From Merdibacter massiliensis (GTDB lineage Bacteria; Bacillota_I; Bacilli_A; Erysipelotrichales; Erysipelotrichaceae), in assembly GCF_900155395.1 (NCBI RefSeq), contig NZ_LT699723.1:1-36919 (forward strand): a DNA stretch of 36,919 nt, written 5' to 3'. The stretch's first letter is position 1. Every line of letters starts with the position of its first letter. The notes below the pieces were generated by a model. It was given only the letters and a program-made list of their open reading frames with translations, did not search any database and had not been told where the DNA came from. Made by a program: the position numbers and the translations under genes. Below are positions 17,275 to 23,738 of the stretch, piece by piece.

Positions 17275-17344
17275 AAACTTTTCCTCCTTTTTGTATTGCA
17301 TTCAATTCATACACTAATGGTGGATCCCGTAACCTATAATTCAT
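17189..17344 (-). CDS. Possible 51-aa leader ORF overlapping the adhesin start
   Basis: GAAAGGAG followed 7 bases later by ATG opens a 51-codon frame (MNYRLRDPPLVYELNAIQKG...) that runs over the adhesin's ribosome binding site and first 29 codons in another frame. The product looks like no known protein. The strong binding site, placed right after the leader hairpin, suggests a translated leader that couples to or tunes adhesin translation. It could also be accidental. Confidence 0.35.
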   Translation of the reverse strand: MNYRLRDPPLVYELNAIQKGGKVCENIKKSEKKYISFCCDNDGDDYSNRKF

Positions 17345-17363
17345 ATTTGTGCTCCTTTCCAAT

Positions 17364-17389
17364 AAAAAAGGGAGCAATTTTTACTCCCT
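17364..17389 (-). terminator. Leader hairpin/terminator directly before the adhesin gene
   Basis: On the minus strand AGGGAG and CTCCC flank a 9-base loop and are followed by TTTTTT. Only about 90 bases separate it from the adhesin start and I see no promoter in between, so adhesin transcription must pass through it. Confidence 0.65.
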
Positions 17390-17390
17390 A

Positions 17391-17420
17391 AAAATAAAAG
17401 GTAGATCACTCTACCTTTTA
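17391..17420 (-). terminator. Terminator after the Ig-like lipoprotein gene
   Basis: On the minus strand AAAGGTAGA and TCTACCTTT form a 9-bp stem with a 4-base loop, followed by TATTTTT. It lies 34 bases after the lipoprotein stop and just before the second hairpin at 17364-17389. Confidence 0.75.
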
Positions 17421-17453
17421 CCACTGCTATTCACCTAAAATGTCAAATATTTT

Positions 17454-18437
17454 TTAAAAATCCCAATCGGGTGCTTGTCCTTCATAATTAAATCCTACGG
17501 TATATCCTACGATATTATCACAAGTATCTACAACTGGACCTACTGAATATGATACTATATTATCTGGTCCATTTTCCTCATTATCTTTAATGTAGGATTT
17601 TGCCCAAGCATGGGCTTCTTCTTTGGTGGTAAACATCATTCCACTATTATCATACTGATTTGATGGAACAGTACATGCTGGTTTATTTGAGCCACTTCCA
17701 GAGGAAGATCCCGAATTGCTAGAAGAACTACTAGATGATGATTGATTACCATTGCTTGAAGATGGTTTTTTATTCGTGCTGCTGGATAAATTTCCAGAAG
17801 ATGTACTGCTTGAATTAGTAGATCCGCTTGAAGATGAATTACTATTGGATGTAGTTGTACTTTCCTCTTTTGGTTTGGATTTTACTGTAATTGTGCAGTC
17901 TTTCTCTGTTTTATTTCCGTTTGCATCCTCTGCAATTACCTTAACTTTGTAATCGCCTGCTTTCTTCGTATTGATTTCCCCATCCACACTGATCGTTACG
18001 TCTGCAAGATCGGTTGCTGAAAAGAGATCTGCAAGATCTTTAGAATAGCCATAATCAATAGATACATTATCTTTGAAATCTTTAAATTCGGGTGCAACTG
18101 TGTCCTTGACTTCTACAGATAGCTGTAATGGCTTTTTATCATCTGCATAATCAATTTCCAGTTTGTATTTACCAACCGCTAATGGCTGTTCTTCAGTAAT
18201 GCTATCAGCATCTATTTTTTCATCCTCATTTGATAGTAAAGATAAAGAAAATTGATATTCACTTTTAATAGAATCATAATTCTCTAATAAACTCTTTAAT
18301 TGTATGTCTGTATATGGATCTTGCCCATATTCTAATGTTAGTGATTCTTCTTTAAGTGCTGGTACATTTGTAGCACTGCAAGCTGCCAAGCCGATCAAGC
18401 TAATCCCACACAATATATTGACCAAAATCTTCTTCAT
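17454..18437 (-). CDS. Lipoprotein with an Ig-like (DUF5011-type) domain and Ser-rich stalk
   Basis: A 327-aa protein with lipobox LIGLAAC, so it is lipid-anchored outside the membrane. Residues about 25-120 form one beta-rich domain. A DUF5011-type Ig-like domain follows (VAPEFKDFKDNVSIDYGYSK... GDYKVKVIAEDANGN). Next is a long Ser/Asn/Gly stalk (about 190-255), then a C-terminal module (FTTKEEAHAWAKSYI ... CDNIVGYTVGFNYEG). The C-terminal module resembles the end of the protein at 12606-13421. The start is set at MKKILVN, which has GGAGG upstream. First gene of the surface operon, behind a regulated promoter and hairpin leader. Confidence 0.78.
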   Translation of the reverse strand: MKKILVNILCGISLIGLAACSATNVPALKEESLTLEYGQDPYTDIQLKSLLENYDSIKSEYQFSLSLLSNEDEKIDADSITEEQPLAVGKYKLEIDYADDKKPLQLSVEVKDTVAPEFKDFKDNVSIDYGYSKDLADLFSATDLADVTISVDGEINTKKAGDYKVKVIAEDANGNKTEKDCTITVKSKPKEESTTTSNSNSSSSGSTNSSSTSSGNLSSSTNKKPSSSNGNQSSSSSSSSNSGSSSGSGSNKPACTVPSNQYDNSGMMFTTKEEAHAWAKSYIKDNEENGPDNIVSYSVGPVVDTCDNIVGYTVGFNYEGQAPDWDF

Positions 18438-18465
18438 ATTCTTTCCTCCATCTTTCATTTTCTAC

Positions 18466-18496
18466 TAAAAAAGGCGACTACTTTCAGTCACCTTTT
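18466..18496 (-). terminator. Leader terminator between promoter and lipoprotein gene
   Basis: On the minus strand AAAAGGTGACT and AGTCGCCTTTT form an 11-bp stem (one G-T pair) with a 6-base loop, followed by TTTT. It sits after the promoter at 18548-18575 and only about 30 bases before the start codon, the layout of a transcription attenuator. Confidence 0.7.
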
Positions 18497-18510
18497 ATAC
18501 AATTTCTATG

Positions 18511-18541
18511 GATGAGATCAATCAATTACATTGATTTCATC
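18511..18541 (-). promoter_or_regulatory. Inverted repeat at the predicted transcription start
   Basis: GATGAGATCAAT and ATTGATTTCATC are 12-base arms with one mismatch and a 7-base spacer. It lies just downstream of the -10 box and upstream of the leader terminator. It could be an operator, or in RNA a competing hairpin. Confidence 0.5.
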
Positions 18542-18547
18542 ATACAT

Positions 18548-18593
18548 ATTATAGCATAAAAAATTGACATGTAAAGTGACATAAAACTGACAT
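18548..18593 (-). promoter_or_regulatory. Promoter of the surface operon with three direct repeats
   Basis: On the minus strand TTTACA (18570-18575), a 16-base spacer and TATAAT (18548-18553). ATGTCA is repeated three times at about one helical turn (18565-18570, 18577-18582, 18588-18593), overlapping and upstream of the -35 region. Phased direct repeats at this place are typical of activator sites. Confidence 0.65.
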
Positions 18594-18775
18594 ATTTATG
18601 GATATTATCGTCTTTTTGATAGAAATATATATTCTTTTTTATCTTTTTTGTAACTAATTTCATTTTTTTAATCAATATTGTCACCCCTTGACAAAGAAAA
18701 ATTATTATAATTTTTTCAGAATATTTTAATTTTTTCTCTCTTTTGATTAATTATAGCAGATTTTTAATCTTTTTT
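18594..18775. other. Gene-free AT-rich spacer
   Basis: About 180 very AT-rich bases between the surface-operon promoter and the sigma-like gene, with no convincing open frame. A minus-strand TATAAT (18762-18767) lies next to the palindrome at 18776, but no good -35 box accompanies it. Confidence 0.5.
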
Positions 18776-18794
18776 TGTACCAGTCTCTGGTACA
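18776..18794 (+). repeat. 19-bp palindromic element, copy 3
   Basis: Exact copy, 5 bases beyond the stop codon of the sigma-like gene (18800). Confidence 0.95.
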
Positions 18795-18799
18795 TTTTT

Positions 18800-19225
18800 T
18801 TATTTTTTGATAGCTATACCATAAACAATGGCAAAATTAATATGCATTCGATTTAATCTGCGAAAGATATGTCTATCTGAATTACCAATCTTTTTTGCTA
18901 TCTCCGCAATTGTCAATCCCTCCACGTATCTGAGGTTGATCAATTCTATTTCTGAAAAATCTAAACGATTTATACATATCTGTATCTTATTCAAATACGA
19001 ACGAATTTCTTCATAATTCCTATCTTTTTGTTCAATTTTTTTTAACAAAGCTGCATCTGCATTTACATATGCACTAAATGATAATGTTTGAATAGATCTA
19101 CTCTGCAGATCAATATCAATTAATGCGTGATTAACAATGTTTAGAAGTCTGGAATATTCATGTAACACACGCTTTGCTACCTCAATCGTTCTTTTTTTAT
19201 CTATTTGATCAAAGTATCCGATCAA
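18800..19225 (-). CDS. Sigma-region-4-like helix-turn-helix regulator
   Basis: A 141-aa soluble protein. The C-terminal third (LINLRYVEGLTIAEIAKKIGNSDRHIFRRLNRM) is a helix-turn-helix of sigma-70 region 4 / ArpU-like type; the rest is helical. The start is set at TTG (19223-19225), with AAAGGAG 8 bases upstream. A longer frame to 19297 would have to translate through the palindromic repeat at 19258-19276. It follows parA-parB and directly precedes the promoter with direct repeats, so it is the obvious candidate regulator of the surface and transfer operons. That link is inference. Confidence 0.7.
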   Translation of the reverse strand: MIGYFDQIDKKRTIEVAKRVLHEYSRLLNIVNHALIDIDLQSRSIQTLSFSAYVNADAALLKKIEQKDRNYEEIRSYLNKIQICINRLDFSEIELINLRYVEGLTIAEIAKKIGNSDRHIFRRLNRMHINFAIVYGIAIKK

Positions 19226-19257
19226 ATAAATCACTCCTTTCGTTACTTTCCGATATA

Positions 19258-19276
19258 TGTACCAGTCTCTGGTACA
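19258..19276 (+). repeat. 19-bp palindromic element, copy 4
   Basis: Exact copy in the gap between the parB stop (19282) and the start of the sigma-like gene (19225). Confidence 0.95.
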
Positions 19277-19281
19277 ATTAT

Positions 19282-20229
19282 TTATTCTATATTCCAAAGT
19301 TCAAACAAAGATAATAGCTGTTTGATGGCAATCTCCACCGCTTTTTGATCTTCAACAAATTGCATATTCTCTAACCGCTTGCTGAGTTTTTTCACTTCAT
19401 TAACAGCTCTCTTCACCAACATTATCCTAAGTTCTTGTTCCTGCTGTTCTTCATTTTGCATATCCTCGTATTCATCCTCAATTTCAATTGGATCTTCTTC
19501 TACGACTAACTCATCATCTTCATTAAAATATTGCTGTTTCATCACTGTATCTTTGAATACATCCACTTCTTTACGACTAAATGTTTCCGCTGTTTCTAGA
19601 AATTCATTTTGATCTTCTTCGCTCAAATCTACCAGTGCAGCTGCTGCATCAATAGAAATTGCATCATCCCGAATCTTTTCCCGGACTTCTTCCGTTGCAT
19701 GATTTAATACTTTTTCATAATTAGCAACCTGCGACTTTTTAATCCCCATTTCGTCCGCAATCAGCTCCTGAATGCGTCCAGGTATTTTTTCACCAGCAGC
19801 TTTTTTCGCCCGATAAATCTCTCTGAGTTCCTCTACAGCCTCCAATTTTTCTGCAGCAGTTAGTGGATCGTTCTCATGATTGTTGAGAATCAACCGCCGA
19901 CGGGCATCCAAATCACTTAATCTCACTTTTTTACATGGGATATACTCGTAAGTCAAATCACCATGTTCAATGTTATAGAGGATTGCTGAGTATCGACGTT
20001 CTCCTCCAATCAATTCTACCTCATACTGTTCATCCTCAATCTCCCTTACCAAAAGATTATTCTCCAAACCATCTTCACGAATGTCCTCAGCAAGCTCTTC
20101 AATACGTCGTAGCTTTCGATTTTTGTTTGGTCTTCGGATCTTTGTATAGTGAATATTGACTATCTGATTGTCAAATGCAACCTTCTTTGCATCAAAATTC
20201 AGAAAATCGCCTAAAATGCTCTTTCCCAT
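19282..20229 (-). CDS. parB: ParB-family partition protein
   Basis: A 315-aa centromere-binding protein. The N-terminal ParB/Srx domain has IGGERRYSAI (residues about 73-83), the CTP-binding box of ParB proteins. A helix-turn-helix region follows (IADEMGIKKSQVANYEKVLN, about 160-180). After an acidic linker (about 235-260) a short C-terminal helical region probably dimerises. It should load on a specific DNA site and work with ParA to hold or partition the element, for example in a replicating excised form. The gene starts 2 bases after the parA stop. The exact repeats at 19258 and 20981 bracket parAB. Confidence 0.93.
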   Translation of the reverse strand: MGKSILGDFLNFDAKKVAFDNQIVNIHYTKIRRPNKNRKLRRIEELAEDIREDGLENNLLVREIEDEQYEVELIGGERRYSAILYNIEHGDLTYEYIPCKKVRLSDLDARRRLILNNHENDPLTAAEKLEAVEELREIYRAKKAAGEKIPGRIQELIADEMGIKKSQVANYEKVLNHATEEVREKIRDDAISIDAAAALVDLSEEDQNEFLETAETFSRKEVDVFKDTVMKQQYFNEDDELVVEEDPIEIEDEYEDMQNEEQQEQELRIMLVKRAVNEVKKLSKRLENMQFVEDQKAVEIAIKQLLSLFELWNIE

Positions 20230-20230
20230 A

Positions 20231-20953
20231 TTAGATCACCTCCAACAATTCCTGTGCAACCACTGCATAATCTACGGCTGCCTTTGCACGAGGATAACGA
20301 TAACTGATCGGTGCACGATATTTCCGTGATCTCTTGATTGGCAGATAACAGTAACGAATCACTCGTTGAAAAGATACCGGTGCCAACTGTTTTTGTAATT
20401 CCTGTAATCCTTTCTGTGTTTCTTTAGATCGGTCAACCTTTGTATATAAGATTCGAAATTTTGTCTGAGAGAATAGTTGTGTGATCTCATTGATCGTCGT
20501 TATTGTTCCACGAATCGAATCATCATTGATCTCTGTCGGTATGATAACCAAATCATGTGCCCTCATAATCTCCGCAATTAGCTTATTAAAATACGGTGAG
20601 GTATCTATCAGTATGTAATCATATTGTTCCTTCAGTTGAGCCAGCTGTTTTACAAATATATTATCTTCAATTTCTTCATTTGCTAAGTAATCATTGCCTG
20701 GAATTATATCCAATCCAGAAAATCGTGTATGATAAACGCAATGCCATACATTCTCATGTTTCAGCATGCCCAGAATACTCTTCTTATAATTCTTTCCACT
20801 CAAGCCTTCTGTGGCATTTCGCTGTGGATCGCCATCAATCAATAATACTAATTTACCCATTTTGCTTAATTCATAAGCTAAGTTTTTTGCTGTGGTTGTT
20901 TTTCCGGATCCTCCTTTACGATTTCCGATTACAATTACCTTTCCTTTTCTCAT
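20231..20953 (-). CDS. parA: ParA-family partition ATPase
   Basis: A 240-aa ATPase. The deviant Walker A motif NRKGGSGKTTTAKNLA is near residues 11-26, the A' motif LLIDGDPQRNAT follows, and Walker B is YILIDTSPYFNK. It is a small-type ParA without an N-terminal DNA-binding domain. With ParB it should drive segregation of the element. The ATG follows AAGGAGAAAGAGT. A copy of the 19-bp palindrome is centred about 37 bases upstream of the start, where a centromere or operator is commonly found in par loci. Confidence 0.95.
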   Translation of the reverse strand: MRKGKVIVIGNRKGGSGKTTTAKNLAYELSKMGKLVLLIDGDPQRNATEGLSGKNYKKSILGMLKHENVWHCVYHTRFSGLDIIPGNDYLANEEIEDNIFVKQLAQLKEQYDYILIDTSPYFNKLIAEIMRAHDLVIIPTEINDDSIRGTITTINEITQLFSQTKFRILYTKVDRSKETQKGLQELQKQLAPVSFQRVIRYCYLPIKRSRKYRAPISYRYPRAKAAVDYAVVAQELLEVI

Positions 20954-20980
20954 ACTCTTTCTCCTTCAATTTCTCCATTT

Positions 20981-20999
20981 TGTACCAGTCTCTGGTACA
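20981..20999 (+). repeat. 19-bp palindromic element, copy 5
   Basis: Exact copy in the short gap between the stop of the upstream small gene (21002) and the parA start (20953). Confidence 0.95.
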
Positions 21000-21001
21000 T
21001 T

Positions 21002-21166
21002 TCATTTTTTTGCGATCATCTCAATAAATTGAATTTTTTTCTTACTCCCTGCTTTAGGGGAGTTCTTCACCTTCCCTATATCTACGAGAACATATCTTTC
21101 TCTTAAATATGCAATTAATTTTTCTCGATCCTCTTCGCTAAAATATTCAATTTTAATCGTGATCAT
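21002..21166 (-). CDS. Hypothetical 54-aa basic protein upstream of parA
   Basis: No family is recognised. The sequence begins MITIKIEYFSEEDREKLIAY and ends with a Lys-rich tail. The start at 21166 follows GGAAAGGAAG; another ATG at 21172 is possible. It overlaps the end of the winged-helix gene and has no membrane segment. It may be a small DNA-binding or regulatory protein of the partition region. Confidence 0.55.
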   Translation of the reverse strand: MITIKIEYFSEEDREKLIAYLRERYVLVDIGKVKNSPKAGSKKKIQFIEMIAKK

Positions 21167-21413
21167 ATTCATCTTCCTTTCCAATTCTCCTTTTTTGTTG
21201 ATGTTGCAAAACAATTAGTTGTCTAACAGTTCCTAATGTTGTTATCCTGTATTTTCTTTCGATCTTGCCCGATTTTGCTAAACGACGAATCATTACGGAT
21301 ATAGATTTAGGCTGTAACTGAATTAATTCGGAGATCTCTTTATTTGTCATCTCAAAATTATCTGATTTGCAAATCATATCTAATAACATTTCTTCATAAA
21401 GTGACTTTCTCAT
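21153..21413 (-). CDS. Small winged-helix DNA-binding protein
   Basis: An 86-aa protein. Residues 22-60 (MTNKEISELIQLQPKSISVM-IRRLAKSGKIERKY) form a MarR/IclR-like winged helix-turn-helix: two short helices, a recognition helix and a wing. It has no ligand or sensor domain, so it is probably an element-specific repressor or accessory replication/partition factor. The start codon at 21413 follows a purine-rich stretch (AGAAAAGGAGAATG). It overlaps the next small gene. Confidence 0.72.
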   Translation of the reverse strand: MRKSLYEEMLLDMICKSDNFEMTNKEISELIQLQPKSISVMIRRLAKSGKIERKYRITTLGTVRQLIVLQHQQKRRIGKEDEYDHD

Positions 21414-21454
21414 TACATTCTCCTTTTCTATCTATACATCTCAAAACTTTTCTC

Positions 21455-21709
21455 TTACTTCACAATCACAAACGACTCTTGTGGTTCATCTAACAAAAAT
21501 TGTAGAAGAATAGCTAAATGTACATCTGCAACATAATGCATAAATTCTTCTTGCACATATTTCTTTTGATATATTGTAAGATCCATATCATCTGTTACTG
21601 TTAATTCATGACCTTCATTTCTTTGTATAAATTGAACAAGAGCTTCTATACTATCATCAATACGCTCAGCTCCATTGTGGTAAATTCCTGTATAAACATA
21701 ACCTAACAT
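21455..21709 (-). CDS. Hypothetical 84-aa acidic protein
   Basis: No family is recognised. A soluble acidic protein starting MLGYVYTGIYHNGAERIDDS, with no recognisable motif. The start is well supported by AAAGGAGGAAAGAT. About 50 bases upstream in the same transcript is CCCTCCTCC (minus strand, near 21772-21780), complementary to the GGAGG of this binding site and also able to form a small hairpin. This could modulate translation. It lies between the replication gene and the partition genes. Confidence 0.6.
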   Translation of the reverse strand: MLGYVYTGIYHNGAERIDDSIEALVQFIQRNEGHELTVTDDMDLTIYQKKYVQEEFMHYVADVHLAILLQFLLDEPQESFVIVK

Positions 21710-21804
21710 ATCTTTCCTCCTTTCTTGGTTGCATTCCTCTATTCCGTATGTAATTAAATCTAGCTCCTCTTGGAGGAGGGCGACTCACATATAATCAATG
21801 CGAC

Positions 21805-23325
21805 CTAGTTTTTGGCAACAGCCCCCATCCGAACTAAATAATCTAATGCCGTATAAGCGATTTTCAGCCATTTTGCGAGCCGTTGCTGTACTTGATAGAT
21901 TGTCTTACGTCTAAATTCTTCCGAGCTTATAGCGTCCTCTATCGCATCCATATAGTCTTTTAATTTTCTAGTAAACTGCCAAGCATGCTCTTTGATATAT
22001 TTCAAATCCTTCGTTACTGTTGATCGATGTACTCCCAAGATATCGGCGATCCGTGAATTAGACAAATGCTGGACATTTTTTAACTCACATACTCGAGTCC
22101 TTCTCTCTAAGATACGTTGTTGCTTCTCCGTTCGGTTAAGCAATAAAATTTTACGTTTTCTTCTTGCATAAGCAGCTTTTTTTAATGCCTTTCTCTTTAA
22201 TACTCTCATATGTAGCTGTTCTTCCGCTGTAATCTCTAGATGTTCAATTATTGTATCTATATTACAACCAGATCGATTAGACGAAGGACGACACTGATTC
22301 TCTACTTGTTCTTTGGTTAAAGGAGAATGAAATTGTTCATTTAATTTATTAGCTAACTGTACACTTTCACTCACAGAATATCCAAGCCATGTAGCTTTTT
22401 CTCTAGCAATCCAAAGTAATGTTTCCCTGTATCCTTCATATTGCTGCTTCTTATTTCTTAATTCAATCAGTGTTTGAAAATCTTTATAATATCCCTCAAA
22501 ATAAGGACGACGTTTTGATAGATCCCAATCCACTTTCTTCTTTTGTTTTTTTTCTGTTTTTTTATATTTATTCACTTCATCCATTGTCCATGGAAGTTGA
22601 TCAGCAAATTGCTGTAATGTATATTGAGTTTCATTCAGCTCTAACACCTGTACAGTTCGCCCTGTTTTTGAATTAATTGTGCCTGGTAGTCTAATTACTT
22701 GTGTTGTATTTAGAGCTCGTGGATCCATACCATACTTCTCAAATTTCTTTAAAAAAGATTTCATGACCGCATGATAAAGACGATTCATGTGATATGAGCA
22801 ATGTTTAAAACAATAAATCACATACAATCCTCTACCACTATCTACTAATGCTGTAGGTTTCACTGATAATTTTCTTTTTATGTACTTATTGTAGAAATCA
22901 ATCGGCTGTAAATCTGCATACTTATCGATCTTGTAGAAATCAAAATCCAAGCAGAACGCATTGATATGTCGAACTTCTTCTGATTTTTTCTTTTTTCTAT
23001 AAAAACTATTAAGTGAAAAATATACATCTTTCTCTCCTAGCAAACTATAACAACTTTTTTTAAAATCGTTTATCAAGAATAAGCGATCATAAAAATTCGT
23101 TACACGGTCTGCCAAATACCTTACACGGTATTCTTGTAATAAATAAGTAACCTCATCATTCGAAATATCTAACGCTTTTGCAATTTCCTTTTCTGGAAGA
23201 GCGGATGCATATAGATCGAATACTCTATCGCCAAACTTCATTGATGTAGATTTCCAGTCTGTTAATAAAGCTGCATAACATGATTGATCACCGCCATCGT
23301 GAATCTTTGATATTAAATTATTCAT
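21805..23325 (-). CDS. Primase-like replication protein with a C-terminal helix-turn-helix
   Basis: A 506-aa protein. Residues about 115-225 show archaeo-eukaryotic primase (prim-pol) features: the acidic pair in AFCLDFDFYKID and the motif LVDSGRGLYVIYCF, followed by TTQVIRLPGTINSKTGR. This resembles primase/replication proteins of plasmids and phages. A helical region follows, then a helix-turn-helix (LSNSRIADILGVHRSTVTKDLKYI, about 420-445). It probably starts or primes replication of the element. The start at 23325 has GGAG 9-10 bases upstream; an ATG at 23331 is also possible. It overlaps the end of the ribbon-helix-helix gene. Confidence 0.75.
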   Translation of the reverse strand: MNNLISKIHDGGDQSCYAALLTDWKSTSMKFGDRVFDLYASALPEKEIAKALDISNDEVTYLLQEYRVRYLADRVTNFYDRLFLINDFKKSCYSLLGEKDVYFSLNSFYRKKKKSEEVRHINAFCLDFDFYKIDKYADLQPIDFYNKYIKRKLSVKPTALVDSGRGLYVIYCFKHCSYHMNRLYHAVMKSFLKKFEKYGMDPRALNTTQVIRLPGTINSKTGRTVQVLELNETQYTLQQFADQLPWTMDEVNKYKKTEKKQKKKVDWDLSKRRPYFEGYYKDFQTLIELRNKKQQYEGYRETLLWIAREKATWLGYSVSESVQLANKLNEQFHSPLTKEQVENQCRPSSNRSGCNIDTIIEHLEITAEEQLHMRVLKRKALKKAAYARRKRKILLLNRTEKQQRILERRTRVCELKNVQHLSNSRIADILGVHRSTVTKDLKYIKEHAWQFTRKLKDYMDAIEDAISSEEFRRKTIYQVQQRLAKWLKIAYTALDYLVRMGAVAKN

Positions 23326-23629
23326 TATCATTTTCTCCAGATTCTATTTCCGGAATAAATTCACTGATCAATCCTTCTTTATGAAGTTCTTTCAAAATAA
23401 GTGCTGCTTGTTCTAGCAAAGCCGTCTGACGATTAATTTGTTGTAAATCAAGTCTCTGTTTTGGTGACATATCGTACACGAACTTCAATTGCGGATGACT
23501 AGCAATATTCAACGAAAGATTTCTTAACAGAGTTGCTGCTTTCTTACAATGCACTTGTTCTTGAAATTGTTTTATCATGTCGTATTCTTCTTCACTAAAC
23601 CTAACATTTACTGCATAATTCCGTCTCAT
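23318..23629 (-). CDS. Ribbon-helix-helix (MobC/CopG-like) DNA-binding protein
   Basis: A 103-aa protein. The N-terminus (MRRNYAVNVRFSEEEYDMIK) has the beta strand plus helix pattern of ribbon-helix-helix proteins, followed by HCKKAATLLRNLSLN, as in MobC-like mobilisation accessory proteins. The C-terminal half is helical and acidic. The start is set at MRRN, which has GGGAGG 7 bases upstream; the open frame upstream to 23737 crosses a terminator hairpin. First gene of the element next to the tRNA, transcribed away from it. It could regulate its own operon or act at oriT. Confidence 0.75.
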   Translation of the reverse strand: MRRNYAVNVRFSEEEYDMIKQFQEQVHCKKAATLLRNLSLNIASHPQLKFVYDMSPKQRLDLQQINRQTALLEQAALILKELHKEGLISEFIPEIESGENDNE

Positions 23630-23650
23630 GTAGATTCCTCCCATTTGCAC

Positions 23651-23696
23651 AAAAAAAGGCGATATCGTTAGAATAATGTAACGAATATCGCCTTTT
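23651..23696 (-). terminator. Long hairpin with T-run between tRNA-Glu and the element's first gene
   Basis: AAAAGGCGATATCGTTA and TAACGAATATCGCCTTTT form a stem of about 17 bp with one bulge and an 8-base loop. On the minus strand it is followed by seven T, so it can terminate tRNA transcription before it enters the element. I see no promoter between it and the gene at 23629, so it may also act as a leader attenuator. Confidence 0.75.
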
Positions 23697-23699
23697 AAG

Positions 23700-23733
23700 T
23701 ATATAACGAACAATTGTAGAGGTTCGTAAGTTT
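23700..23733 (-). promoter_or_regulatory. Possible promoter and operator at the element edge
   Basis: ACGAAC (23706-23711) and GTTCGT (23722-23727) form an inverted repeat between a weak minus-strand -10 (TATATA, 23700-23705) and the tRNA. TAACGA-like hexamers recur here and in the hairpin at 23651-23696. This would suit autoregulation by the ribbon-helix-helix protein or a recombinase site; the promoter itself is weak. Confidence 0.35.
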
Positions 23734-23738
23734 GCAAA

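Noticed and set aside
17752-17952. Plus-strand Leu/Asp-rich open frame
   Set aside because: Antisense shadow of the Ser-rich stalk of the lipoprotein.
18683-18708. Plus-strand TTGACA ... TATAAT as a promoter
   Set aside because: The spacing is only about 12 bases and no plus-strand gene lies downstream.
18776-18794. Palindromic 19-bp element as a plus-strand terminator
   Set aside because: Only some copies have a T-run, no plus-strand gene precedes them, and the identical spacer in all copies argues for protein binding, not RNA termination.
19226-19297. N-terminal extension of the sigma-like regulator
   Set aside because: It would translate through the palindromic element, and a good AAAGGAG lies before the internal TTG start.
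23630-23737. N-terminal extension of the ribbon-helix-helix protein
   Set aside because: The extension runs across a terminator hairpin, and GGGAGG is correctly spaced before the internal ATG at 23629.
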